From an uncultured bacterium (GTDB lineage Bacteria; Cyanobacteriota; Vampirovibrionia; Gastranaerophilales; Gastranaerophilaceae), in contig CATXCB010000005.1 in NCBI GenBank assembly GCA_958366705.1, positions 1-64,000 of the forward strand: a stretch of DNA of 64,000 bases, given 5' to 3'. Made by a program: the position numbers and the translations under genes. This document shows, piece after piece, positions 45,352-53,892 of the stretch (position 1 is its first letter; the number at the start of each line of letters is the position of its first letter). A model generated the notes under the pieces. That model was not told the origin of the DNA, did not search any database, and saw nothing but the letters and a program-made list of their open reading frames with translations.

Positions 45352-46011
45352 ATGTCAAATATAATTGTTTCACCATCAATATTATCAGCAGATTTTGCTA
45401 ACCTTGAACAAGACATAAAAAAAGTTGAAGATAATGGAGCTGACTGGATTCATATTGATGTTATGGACGGGCATTTTGTACCCAATATTACAATAGGAAT
45501 TCCTGTAGTAAAAGCTATTAAAGCGGTTACAAATATTCCACTGGATGTTCATTTAATGATAGAAAATCCTGAAAAATACATTGAAAATTTTGCAAAAGCC
45601 GGAGCAGATTTTTTAACGTTTCACTATGAAGCAGTACAAAAATATGACGTAAAAAAAACAATAAACCTTATAAAATCATTTGGAATAAAAGCAGGTCTAT
45701 CTATAAAACCAAAAACTTCACCTGAAGAAATTATTGAATTTTTACCGGAACTTGATTTATTGCTGATAATGACCGTGGAACCCGGATTTGGCGGTCAAAA
45801 ATTTATGCCGGACTGCGCTGAAAAAATAAAAACAATAAAAAAATATTCACAACAAGATTTAATAATTCAGGTTGATGGTGGCATAAACGAAGCAACTGGC
45901 AAACTGTGTACTAATTATGGCGCAAACTCTCTTGTTGCCGGCAGCTACATATATAATGCCAACGATATAAAAAAAGCAATTTCTTTATTAAAAGAAACTA
46001 TGCAGGATTGA
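45352..46011 (+). CDS. rpe: Ribulose-phosphate 3-epimerase
   Basis: Interconverts ribulose-5-phosphate and xylulose-5-phosphate. Motifs are SILSADFANL, HIDVMDGHFVPNIT and MTVEPGFGGQKF, with the phosphate-binding VDGGI near the C-terminus. It starts on the base after the rnc stop. Its product pool also feeds the arabinose-5-phosphate used by KdsD. The 3' end overlaps the converging gene by 14 bases. Confidence 0.95.
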   Translation: MSNIIVSPSILSADFANLEQDIKKVEDNGADWIHIDVMDGHFVPNITIGIPVVKAIKAVTNIPLDVHLMIENPEKYIENFAKAGADFLTFHYEAVQKYDVKKTINLIKSFGIKAGLSIKPKTSPEEIIEFLPELDLLLIMTVEPGFGGQKFMPDCAEKIKTIKKYSQQDLIIQVDGGINEATGKLCTNYGANSLVAGSYIYNANDIKKAISLLKETMQD

Positions 46012-47152
46012 TATTTTCACCGCGTCTAATTTTTCGTTTTAATATTTCGTCAATATTAGTAGACATTTTAGCGGTTTCATCAGTACCATCATTTTGAGAA
46101 ACTTTAACATCTTTTTCAGATTCAGGCTTTTTATTATTTGGAGTTTGTAAATCTGTATCAGACGAATTTTGTTGTACCGAAGCATTTACACCTGTTACAT
46201 TGGCAACTTCATTCTGATAACCAGCTGCTGTTGATAAATTATCAGAATTAGAAGCGGAAGCTTGCATTTGAACATCAGCAACTGAATTAGAATTTGTAAC
46301 AGCATTTTCTCCAGCTGCTACAGCCCGCTTACCGATAATATAATCAAAAATACGCAAGAATTCATACCCTTTTACAGAAGTCAGCAAATCATTACCTATC
46401 CCCACCGTTACATCGCCATAATCCCTGGCATTAAAAATAGGGGTTGACTGAGAATTTATCAAAGAATTAAATTGATTCAAATCACCAATGGTTGCAGCAA
46501 CAGAAGATTGCCCTGCCGCACCGTACTGCTCAAGCTGCGCCTGAAGTTTATTTATTTTACCTAAAGAATTAGTATTATTATCATCTTGATTTAGACTACT
46601 AACTTCATTTTTTAAATCTTTTTGTGCAGCCTCTGCTTTTGCAAGCAATTCTGCCATATAATTTTCTAAACTTTCAATTTCATTAACTGATTGAGCCTCA
46701 ACTGCTGAAATCAAAGCTCCTGCAGCTAACACTTCTTCTGAACTTACTTTACTATCCTGTGTAAAAATTTTCGCCTGATTTCTTAAACTTACACCGCCAT
46801 TTTGCAAATCTTCACGCTTTTGCTGCGCTGCAGATTTATCCTCAACATTTTCTGCGGACTCAGATTCTGAGTTTGCGGTATCAACAACAGATTCTTCTTC
46901 CTGAGATGTCATATCAACCGGAACTGAAACATCCGCACTTACCGGAGCCGAAACAGGTAATGTGGTAGCTGTCGCCATCTCATAAGTTGTTTCATCATTA
47001 GTATCTAGTGAATCTCTTATTTCTCTAGCCCACTCCAAATACTGAACAGGGACCTCAACTCCTTGCTGCTCATATTTTATAATATCTTTTGCTGTAAGTC
47101 TCCTCCAGTCTATTTGCTGAGGAGATATTGCCTCTATTCTTGCAACATCCAT
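45998..47152 (-). CDS. Acidic, low-complexity protein of unknown function
   Basis: A 384-residue protein, starting at the ATG at 47152 where AAAGGTG lies 5 bases upstream. The first 45 residues are conserved-looking (VARIEAISPQQIDWRRLTAK, then EVPVQYLEWAREI). The middle is serine/valine/glutamate-rich and probably disordered, with a coiled coil at about residues 160-220 and a folded patch (FNARDYGDVTVGIGNDLLTS). No signal peptide or membrane helix is seen. Its composition is like that of the glutamine-rich protein at 49459, and both lie between general housekeeping genes and the flagellar cluster. Confidence 0.65.
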   Translation of the reverse strand: MDVARIEAISPQQIDWRRLTAKDIIKYEQQGVEVPVQYLEWAREIRDSLDTNDETTYEMATATTLPVSAPVSADVSVPVDMTSQEEESVVDTANSESESAENVEDKSAAQQKREDLQNGGVSLRNQAKIFTQDSKVSSEEVLAAGALISAVEAQSVNEIESLENYMAELLAKAEAAQKDLKNEVSSLNQDDNNTNSLGKINKLQAQLEQYGAAGQSSVAATIGDLNQFNSLINSQSTPIFNARDYGDVTVGIGNDLLTSVKGYEFLRIFDYIIGKRAVAAGENAVTNSNSVADVQMQASASNSDNLSTAAGYQNEVANVTGVNASVQQNSSDTDLQTPNNKKPESEKDVKVSQNDGTDETAKMSTNIDEILKRKIRRGENINPA

Positions 47153-47319
47153 AGAAACACCTTTACTTTTATATAAAAGTATTACGTCATAATCCAAGCC
47201 AAACTTTAAAGATCTAAACAAAAATTAACAAATTTTAAAATATTCCTCTAATTAAGGGATAATATTTTAACATGATAGGTATATTATAATAATAAAACAG
47301 AAAAAGAGGATAAATACCT

Positions 47320-47706
47320 ATGAACTATGAAGAACTAATGGCAAAAGCAATAGAGGTTTCAAAAAACGCATATGCACCATATTCAAAATTTCCAGTTGGG
47401 GCCTGTGTACTTACAGATAACGGAAATACCTACAGCGGTTGTAATTTTGAAAACGGAAGCTTCGGAATGACTATATGTGCAGAAAGAAATGCAATAGGCT
47501 CTGCAATTGCCAATGGGGAAACAAAAATCAAAGCTGTTGCTATTTATTCTCCAAAACAAGACAACTGCACCCCTTGTGGAGCCTGCAGACAGGTATTACA
47601 TGAATTTTGCAATTGTGACGAGGATTTAGATGTAATTGTACAAATCAACAATGAATTAAAAATTTACACACTTGCATATCTATTGCCGGAAAGTTTTTCT
47701 CTATAA
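47320..47706 (+). CDS. cdd: Cytidine deaminase
   Basis: A 128-residue tetrameric-type zinc enzyme that deaminates cytidine and deoxycytidine in pyrimidine salvage. The zinc motif TICAERNAIGSA contains the catalytic Glu, and CTPCGACRQVLHEF supplies the other two cysteines. The N-terminal YAPYSKFPVGAC is also diagnostic. A small zinc-ribbon gene begins on the base after its stop. Confidence 0.95.
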   Translation: MNYEELMAKAIEVSKNAYAPYSKFPVGACVLTDNGNTYSGCNFENGSFGMTICAERNAIGSAIANGETKIKAVAIYSPKQDNCTPCGACRQVLHEFCNCDEDLDVIVQINNELKIYTLAYLLPESFSL

Positions 47707-47937
47707 ATGTATATTTTTGAACTTATAGCACAGGTTTTTAAAAAGAAAAAATCTTTTAATAATTACGATCCGATACAATCCTCTCAGAATTACATAGAAG
47801 AAGATTCAGAAACCTGTAATCATTTATTTATGCCCCTGGACAGTTCAAACACAATGTTTGCCTGCAAATACTGCGGATTAGTTGTTCCAAAAGAAAAATT
47901 AAAAAATAAGAACATTTTTGAAAATAAGTCTTTTTAA
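47707..47937 (+). CDS. Small zinc-ribbon-like protein downstream of cdd
   Basis: A 76-residue protein starting directly after the cdd stop. It contains ETCNHLFMPLDSS and FACKYCGLVVPKE, that is a C-H...CxxC arrangement able to bind one zinc. No ribosome binding site of its own is clear, so translation is probably coupled to cdd. The function is unknown. Confidence 0.65.
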   Translation: MYIFELIAQVFKKKKSFNNYDPIQSSQNYIEEDSETCNHLFMPLDSSNTMFACKYCGLVVPKEKLKNKNIFENKSF

Positions 47938-48000
47938 TAGATATTAGTGTAATATAAAAACCTCATTCTTGCTTAATAATAAAAGCAAAAGGAGGTTTTT

Positions 48001-48294
48001 ATGTCAAAAAATTTAGGAGAAATTATCAACAATATAATGGAAGAAAATTCTACTAAAAAAGTTCTTATTTTAACAAATCATTTACAAATTATAGGAACAA
48101 TACATGATTACTACGAAAAATGCAACAATTGCCATGAATGTTTAATTTCATTAAAAGATGTAAAAATTGCAAGAATCGAAGACATATGGAATTGTGAAGC
48201 AAATGATTGCGAATGTAATTTGCAAACATTTACAGAATACAAATGGTTTAACATCAGTGCGCATGCAATAGTAGGATTCAGCATTATTCAATAG
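48001..48294 (+). CDS. Small protein, possibly Sm-like barrel
   Basis: A 97-residue protein with AGGAGG close before the ATG. Its core, KVLILTNHLQIIGTIHDYY, then LISLKDVKIARI, and a last strand pair FNISAHAIVGFSII, follows the order of the small protein at 12323. A cysteine cluster (CNNCHEC near residue 40, then CEANDCECN) is inserted and could bind metal. The arrangement recalls Sm-type RNA-binding barrels, but this is inference. A terminator follows. Confidence 0.68.
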   Translation: MSKNLGEIINNIMEENSTKKVLILTNHLQIIGTIHDYYEKCNNCHECLISLKDVKIARIEDIWNCEANDCECNLQTFTEYKWFNISAHAIVGFSIIQ

Positions 48295-48302
48295 ATAATT
48301 AA

Positions 48303-48333
48303 AAAAGAGGAAGCAAATTATACTTCCTCTTTT
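48303..48333. terminator. Bidirectional terminator
   Basis: AAAAGAGGAAG (48303-48313) and CTTCCTCTTTT (48323-48333) form a perfect 11-bp stem with a nine-base loop. It serves the gene ending at 48294 and, on the other strand, rpsU. Confidence 0.85.
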
Positions 48334-48352
48334 CAATATTTATCATAAAATC

Positions 48353-48526
48353 TTAAACTTTTCTTTTACGAGCTGCTTCTGATTTATGTTTTCTTTTAAC
48401 GCTTGGTTTTTCATATCTTTCACGTTTTTTAACTTCTGAAAGAATACCAGCTTTTTGAATTTTCTTTTTAAAACGTCTTAAAGCGCTTTCAATGCTTTCG
48501 TTTTCGCCAACTTTAACTTCTGCCAT
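48353..48526 (-). CDS. rpsU: 30S ribosomal protein S21
   Basis: A 57-residue protein beginning MAEVKVGENESIESALRRF, the S21 N-terminus, and ending in a basic tail rich in lysine and arginine. S21 sits near the anti-Shine-Dalgarno end of 16S rRNA and helps initiation. GGTGG lies about 11 bases before the ATG. The gene is easily missed because it is short. It is a single-gene unit with its own terminator. Confidence 0.93.
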   Translation of the reverse strand: MAEVKVGENESIESALRRFKKKIQKAGILSEVKKRERYEKPSVKRKHKSEAARKRKV

Positions 48527-48828
48527 TTATATTTTCACCACCTTTATAGCTTATTTTACACACATAGTATAATATAAAACAAAAAAAAGGTCAATATAGA
48601 TGATTATGGCGCTCGAAATTTTACAAATCTGACAAAAATTTACATTATTAAAAGTAGTTTTATCAATTCTATTAAAGATTTTAAAAATTTATCCGTAAAA
48701 AAGAATATAATGTAATTGGAAAACTTAGACCAAATATTAAGAAACATTACATTTTTATTATATAAAAAGCAATAAAAACGCGGGTAATGTTTTTAGATAT
48801 ATGTAGGTCTAAATGTGTAAGGAGCAAA
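48527..48828. other. Intergenic region without recognised gene
   Basis: About 300 bases between divergent rpsU and the gene at 48829. Apart from AT-rich promoter-like sequence I see no gene, RNA or clear repeat. Confidence 0.5.
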
Positions 48829-49101
48829 ATGTTTCGAGAAACTCTAGATCTATACGTAAAAAGAATCATAGATTTCCTGATATATACGAAAAATTATATT
48901 ATCAGAACAAATCCAATACATAGTATAGTTAATTCGGTGGTAGAAGGAATCAAAGATTTTCTTACGGTGAAAAAGAAATTAAAAATGGCTCAATACAGAT
49001 TGAACTATCACAAACACCAATTACAAAAAATGGAACAATTGATAGCTGAAAACAGCCAACATAATTTCTTGAAAGGTGCAAATCTGGATCAAAAAAGATA
49101 A
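48829..49101 (+). CDS. Small basic coiled-coil protein
   Basis: A 90-residue protein starting at the ATG at 48829, with AAGGAG 6 bases upstream; the frame extends 14 codons further but without such a site. It is rich in lysine, tyrosine and isoleucine, with an amphipathic N-terminal helix and a C-terminal coiled coil (KKKLKMAQYRLNYHKHQLQK). It is followed after 15 bases by another coiled-coil gene, so they form a pair. I do not recognise either family. Confidence 0.6.
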   Translation: MFRETLDLYVKRIIDFLIYTKNYIIRTNPIHSIVNSVVEGIKDFLTVKKKLKMAQYRLNYHKHQLQKMEQLIAENSQHNFLKGANLDQKR

Positions 49102-49116
49102 AGGTAGGAAACAGCT

Positions 49117-49458
49117 ATGGGTTTATTCTTAGGTTTAATCACCAGAAGGTATCTTAAAATAAAGAAATCCAACTATGTTTGGCAAATGCACTTGATTACA
49201 AAGGCAAAATCTGCAGCAGCAGCTGCTGCCAATAATCTTATGCAAATTGGAAGTGCTGGAAACGATTATGCTGCCGGCTCAGCTCTGGAAAAGAAATTGC
49301 AACAGCGACAGTATAAAATGAAAATACTTGAAGATAAACTTGATTTACAAAAAGCAGAAATTCAAACAAAATTAGATGAAATAAATACTGAACTGCAATC
49401 TGTAGAAGGGATGATTAATTCATCAATCAAAACTTCTTTCAGCTATAACGTTCAATAA
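49117..49458 (+). CDS. Coiled-coil protein of unknown function
   Basis: A 113-residue protein. The start (MGLFLGLITRRYLKIKKS) is hydrophobic and basic but too short for a clear signal peptide. An alanine-rich stretch (SAAAAAANNLMQIG) leads into a long coiled coil covering about residues 55-100. AGGTAGG lies before the ATG. Small alpha-helical proteins of this type occur as flagellar or type III export chaperones and substrates, and the flagellar genes lie 6 kb downstream, but no specific match is claimed. Confidence 0.6.
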   Translation: MGLFLGLITRRYLKIKKSNYVWQMHLITKAKSAAAAAANNLMQIGSAGNDYAAGSALEKKLQQRQYKMKILEDKLDLQKAEIQTKLDEINTELQSVEGMINSSIKTSFSYNVQ

Positions 49459-50160
49459 TTATTTCGCACCTGTTTGTAAAAACAAATTTATAATGTCATT
49501 CATCACAGCATACTGAGTCTGGTATTGCTGTGATTTTGCTTCTAAAATACTAATTTGTTTACGATACTCCGTAATATTATTTTGACATTCACGAGTATTG
49601 CTTTTTAAAGTCTCCTGCACCTGCTTTGCTTCCTGCAAAACACTATGCATCGGGATACCAAGAGCTTCCATTGTTTGCCTGATAATTAAAGCACCGGTCT
49701 GTCTTGAGACTCCGGCAGGGAGTTTGGCTATTAACTGTTTTATTACAGCAACATTTGCAGGGTAATTAAAATCATCCTGTATTGATGAAAAAGCTGCATT
49801 ACCTAAATTTTGAACAAGACTTTGCTGAAAAGCATTATCAATAAAACCTGGATTAAATGAAGAATTCACAACTGAATCAAACTGAGCCTGTTGTGCTTGC
49901 TCCTGTAATTGAGCTTGAATCTTAAGCTGTAAATCAGAAGCGGGCTGCTGTATATCTTGAGGCTGTTCAAAACTTAAATTATTATTAGAGTCAAAAGTTT
50001 CATCAGATTCAGGTAACAATACAGGCTGAGATTCATCTGAAACTAAACTATCCTGGTTAGATAGCTGTTCATTTTCTGCCTCTGTAACATCTGATGTCTG
50101 CATTCTTAATGCTTCAACAATCTTTTTACCAACTCCGTCATTAATCTTATTTGTAGCCAT
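49459..50160 (-). CDS. Glutamine-rich protein of unknown function
   Basis: A 233-residue protein with a disordered, acidic and glutamine-rich first half. A more ordered second half contains AVIKQLIAKLPAGVSRQTGALI and then a coiled coil (about residues 185-225). No signal peptide or membrane helix is present. The ordered part with its RQTMEALGIPMHSVLQEA segment seems conserved in type but is not a family I can name. Its stop adjoins that of the converging gene. Confidence 0.62.
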   Translation of the reverse strand: MATNKINDGVGKKIVEALRMQTSDVTEAENEQLSNQDSLVSDESQPVLLPESDETFDSNNNLSFEQPQDIQQPASDLQLKIQAQLQEQAQQAQFDSVVNSSFNPGFIDNAFQQSLVQNLGNAAFSSIQDDFNYPANVAVIKQLIAKLPAGVSRQTGALIIRQTMEALGIPMHSVLQEAKQVQETLKSNTRECQNNITEYRKQISILEAKSQQYQTQYAVMNDIINLFLQTGAK

Positions 50161-50323
50161 CTTTTCCTCATTGAATAATTAATTATCATTAAACAAGTTA
50201 ATTATAGTAAAGACATGCGAAATTTTCAAGAAAAACATAAGAAATTCGGTCATTTGGTTTAAATATATTAACTTGCTACTAATACACATTTATGATAGCA
50301 TCAGGTTGTAAGTGAGGGATATT

Positions 50324-51259
50324 ATGGAAACTATCGAAATAAGTAATTTTACAGATTTACCGTACGGAGAAAATATTCATCAATCAGCAGCAATTGCAAA
50401 AATTGATGAAGAAATTGATTATGAAATATTAAGTGAAAATAAAAATCTTGAATATATTGATTTTTTAAACTTAACAGAAGCAGTAAAAATACTTGGTGAA
50501 TTTTTTGATGTAAATACCGCTGTTATAACCAAAGAATCTTATATATGTTCTGTTGCTCTCGGAAGCTCTATTGAAACAGCTTATGAAAAAGCTATCGACT
50601 GCGACCCTCTTGCGATTTTTGAGGGTACTGTTGGATTTAGTAAAACCGTAACCTCTACAGTTGCAAAACAAATAAAAGCAATGAAAATAAAAAATATTAT
50701 TGCGCCGAAATTTGAGCAGGAAGCTTTAACAATATTACTAAAAAACAACGAAATAAATATAATTAAAGTAAATACTCCTCTTCAGGAACTACTGGGATTC
50801 AATGCAAAAGACATAAAAATAACTCCGTTTGGAGCATTAATTCAAGAACAAAATCAAAGCAAACTAACCAAAAATTCATTTAAAGTTGTCTCAAAAGCAA
50901 AACCTACACAACAACAAGCTGAAGACGCCATTTTTGCCTGGAAAGTTTCAAAACACTTAAAAAGCAAATCAGCAGTTATTGCAAAAGATTTATCAACAAA
51001 AGCAATAGTCCAAAGCAAAACTAACGACATTATCTGCACAGAACTTGCGATGGATTATGCATGTGAATCTTCAAAAGAAGCAGTGCTGGCTATTGATGGC
51101 GCTATCGAAAATATAGAAACCATAAATGCTGCAATACAAGGCCGTATAGGCCTGATAATAGAATCAGGAAACAGCGTCAAATCTAAAGATATATGCAAAC
51201 TCGCAGATAAATACGAATTATCAATGATAGCAACAAACATTAGAAATCTAAAATACTAA
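50324..51259 (+). CDS. PurH-like AICAR transformylase domain protein, altered active site
   Basis: A 311-residue protein that aligns by eye with the AICAR transformylase half of PurH. Matching segments are LPYGENIHQSA (family RYGENPHQ), YEKAIDCDPLAIFEGTVGF, IIAPKFEQEALTIL, AIFAWKVSKHLKS, and a final third running from VLAIDGAI to the IATNIR end. The cyclohydrolase half is absent. The catalytic KHTNPCG of the family is KESYICS here (K70, E71), so the catalytic His is Glu. It is therefore either inactive or changed in reaction. GAGGG precedes the ATG at 50324. A dCMP deaminase-like gene follows 17 bases later. Confidence 0.75.
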   Translation: METIEISNFTDLPYGENIHQSAAIAKIDEEIDYEILSENKNLEYIDFLNLTEAVKILGEFFDVNTAVITKESYICSVALGSSIETAYEKAIDCDPLAIFEGTVGFSKTVTSTVAKQIKAMKIKNIIAPKFEQEALTILLKNNEINIIKVNTPLQELLGFNAKDIKITPFGALIQEQNQSKLTKNSFKVVSKAKPTQQQAEDAIFAWKVSKHLKSKSAVIAKDLSTKAIVQSKTNDIICTELAMDYACESSKEAVLAIDGAIENIETINAAIQGRIGLIIESGNSVKSKDICKLADKYELSMIATNIRNLKY

Positions 51260-51276
51260 AAGATTGAGGTATAAAA

Positions 51277-51726
51277 ATGGAAATAAAACCATGGGATGAA
51301 TATTTTTTAGATCTTGCAAAAACTTGCGCAAGCCGCTCAAACTGCATACGAGCTCAAGTTGGAGCAGTAATAGTCGGAGAAGACAAAAAGATTAAAGCCA
51401 CAGGCTACAACGGAACACCTTCAAAAGTAGAATCATGCGCAGAAAGAGGAGAATGTTACAGAATAAAAAACAACATTCCATCAGGCACCAGATATGAAAC
51501 TTGCCGTTCTATACACGCAGAACAAAACGCAATTATTCAAGCTGGACAGGATAGGTGCAAAGGGGCAACAATATACATATGGGGACACAATTTTATATGT
51601 ATACTTTGCAAAAGATTTATTGTTCAATCCGGAATAACGCATTGCGTTCTAAAAAAAGATGAAAACTCTCCAATTATAAGAGTTTCTGTAGACGATATAA
51701 GAAAAGAATTAAATGAACAAAGATAG
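51277..51726 (+). CDS. dCMP deaminase/ComEB-like zinc deaminase
   Basis: A 149-residue member of the cytidine/deoxycytidylate deaminase family. The zinc motif is SIHAEQNAI with catalytic Glu, followed by CILCKRFIVQSGI. The N-terminal RAQVGAVIVGEDKKI and the CAERGECYR segment are typical of dCMP deaminases. The expected role is to supply dUMP for thymidylate synthesis. GAGG precedes the ATG. It is downstream of the PurH-like gene and is followed by a hairpin. Confidence 0.85.
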   Translation: MEIKPWDEYFLDLAKTCASRSNCIRAQVGAVIVGEDKKIKATGYNGTPSKVESCAERGECYRIKNNIPSGTRYETCRSIHAEQNAIIQAGQDRCKGATIYIWGHNFICILCKRFIVQSGITHCVLKKDENSPIIRVSVDDIRKELNEQR

Positions 51727-51727
51727 G

Positions 51728-51754
51728 TAAGAATGGCTATTTATGCCATTCTTA
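51728..51754 (+). terminator. Hairpin after the deaminase gene
   Basis: TAAGAATGGC (51728-51737) and GCCATTCTTA (51745-51754) are perfect complements with a seven-base loop. No T tract follows, so it may be a weak or Rho-aided terminator or an RNA-stabilising stem. Confidence 0.5.
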
Positions 51755-51807
51755 TCACATATTATAAATAAAATAAAACTATAATTCTGATTATAGGGGA
51801 GAAAATA

Positions 51808-53892
51808 ATGAATCAAAAACAGATTATAACAGGCTTGTTATTATTAACTTTACTGCTAAATTTACCACCAAATAAAGGCTATGCACAATCAGACATCACA
51901 GAGCAATTAGAACAAGAAGAAATACAGACTCTTTCTGGTACTACAACCCAGAGACAGAAATATCTTCCTGTAATATCCAACAAACTCGAAAAAGAATTAA
52001 AAGCCGACATTACTAAAATTTATGGACAAGATAAAACTGATGAAATATATAATCGTATTGTAGAAATCGCAGAAACAGCAAAAAAAAATCGCCCGCAAAA
52101 TTTACTAGAACAAGATTTATCAAGAGAAAACGACTGGTATAAAGATGAAATTATATACATGTTCTACGTAGACCAATTTGGTACAGTAACCCCTGAAAAG
52201 CCTAATCAATTTAAAGACACTACAAAAATGCTGGATTACCTCAAAACGTTAGGTGTCACTACAATATATATGCTGCCATTCGCAGACTCACCTATGGAAG
52301 ATTCAGGATTTGACGTAAAAAACCCTCAAAATGTAAGAAAAGATTTAGGCGGGAAACCTCAATTTGAGGCATTTATAAAAGAAGCAAAGACAAAAGGCTT
52401 TAACATAAAAGCTGATTTAGTTTTGAACCATTTTTCAGATCAACATGAATGGTTTCAACAGGCTCTAAAAGGAGACCTCGAAAAATTAAATCGATTTGTT
52501 GTTCGTGAAGACATGCCACAATATACTAAATACATAGATCCAAAACTTGGAACCGTAATTGAATATAAAGAAAATGATGGCAAAATAAGCAAAAGAAGAC
52601 TAATCTTCCCGGAAATAACAGAAAACAACTATAGAAAAGTAATGATAAACGGTAAAGATTACTACGTATACCATACATTCTATCCTTTCCAGCTCGATAT
52701 CAACTGGAAGAATCCTGAAGTGCTTTATTACAATCTTGAAACAATGAATTACTGGGCTAATCTGGGTGTTGATATATTCAGACTTGATGCAATTCCTTAT
52801 TTAGACAAAGAACCAGGTACCAATGCGGAGAATCTACCTACAACGCACGCAATTATAAGAATTCTTAGCAACTACCTGCAAGCAGTAGCTCCGAGAACAG
52901 TACTTCAAGCTGAAGCTTGCCAGCAGCCAAAAGATGTAATACCCTATTTTGGCACAGAAAGGAAAACAGAAACAAACATTAATGGTGAAGTAAAGGAATT
53001 AAAAAGAACAGATGAGGTTCAAATTGCCTATAACTTCCCATACATGCCAGCACTCTGGGCAAGCTTTATAACAGAAGACAGCAAATATTTTCAAGAAGCA
53101 GTAAAGCAAACACCAAACATTCCCGAAAGCGCAAGCTGGGCAACATTCTTACGCGTACATGATGAATTAACTCTTGAAATGGTAACTCCAGAAATGCGAG
53201 AATTAATTTATGATGCTTTAGAACCAAAAGGAGCACCTTTTAGAAAAGGTTTCGGAGTATCAGGAAGAATGGCAAACTTCCTTGATCAGGATCACGACCA
53301 TATAGAGATGGCATTTTCAGTCTTACTATCAATGCCAGGAATTCCTATTATATACTACGGAGACGAAATCGGTGCGAAAAACAATTTTGATAACGCAAAA
53401 AAATCTGCAGATTTAAGAAAGAAAAAACAGGCAAAAAGCAAAATTAAATTATTATCATTCTTTGACAGCAGAGACATCAACAGAGGTTCTTTAACTCAAA
53501 AAGACTTCTACGATGCCTCACAAACAACAAAAACTTACAGCGGAAAAATATTCCATCAGGTTCAAAAAATGATTTCTCTAAGAAAATCAATACCTGCATT
53601 AAGTAGAGGCGGATTAACAATATTAAAAACTAAAAAGCCATACATATTTGCATATATCAGACACTATAAAGGCGAAAAATACTTAATTGTTAATAATCTT
53701 TCAGATAAAAGAAGTACTGCCGAAATAGAATTACCTGCAGATGTTTTACTAAAATCTCTAAAAAATGATAATTATGTTTACTTAACTAATATACTTACCG
53801 ACGAAGAATACAAAGTAAAAATTTCTTTAACAGACAAAAAAACAAGATTACTTATGTATCCTTACGCGGTAGTCTGGTTGAAACTTCCATAA
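51808..53892 (+). CDS. Secreted GH13 enzyme resembling trehalose synthase
   Basis: A 694-residue GH13 protein with a signal peptide (IITGLLLLTLLLNLPPNKGYA, split around residue 5-26). The barrel motifs most resemble TreS: MFYVDQFG, GVDIFRLDAIPYL with the nucleophile, VLQAEACQQP with the acid Glu, and LRVHDELTLEMVTPE. MPGIPIIYYGDEIGAKNNF follows. TreS interconverts maltose and trehalose and is usually cytoplasmic, so export is unusual. An alpha-glucosidase or other glucanotransferase is possible. The region between signal peptide and barrel (about residues 27-105) is not recognised. Its 3' end overlaps the converging acyltransferase gene by 41 bases. Confidence 0.82.
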   Translation: MNQKQIITGLLLLTLLLNLPPNKGYAQSDITEQLEQEEIQTLSGTTTQRQKYLPVISNKLEKELKADITKIYGQDKTDEIYNRIVEIAETAKKNRPQNLLEQDLSRENDWYKDEIIYMFYVDQFGTVTPEKPNQFKDTTKMLDYLKTLGVTTIYMLPFADSPMEDSGFDVKNPQNVRKDLGGKPQFEAFIKEAKTKGFNIKADLVLNHFSDQHEWFQQALKGDLEKLNRFVVREDMPQYTKYIDPKLGTVIEYKENDGKISKRRLIFPEITENNYRKVMINGKDYYVYHTFYPFQLDINWKNPEVLYYNLETMNYWANLGVDIFRLDAIPYLDKEPGTNAENLPTTHAIIRILSNYLQAVAPRTVLQAEACQQPKDVIPYFGTERKTETNINGEVKELKRTDEVQIAYNFPYMPALWASFITEDSKYFQEAVKQTPNIPESASWATFLRVHDELTLEMVTPEMRELIYDALEPKGAPFRKGFGVSGRMANFLDQDHDHIEMAFSVLLSMPGIPIIYYGDEIGAKNNFDNAKKSADLRKKKQAKSKIKLLSFFDSRDINRGSLTQKDFYDASQTTKTYSGKIFHQVQKMISLRKSIPALSRGGLTILKTKKPYIFAYIRHYKGEKYLIVNNLSDKRSTAEIELPADVLLKSLKNDNYVYLTNILTDEEYKVKISLTDKKTRLLMYPYAVVWLKLP

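Noticed and set aside
48787..48828. Longer N-terminus for the small basic coiled-coil protein
   Set aside because: The extension lacks a ribosome binding site, whereas AAGGAG is well placed before the ATG at 48829.
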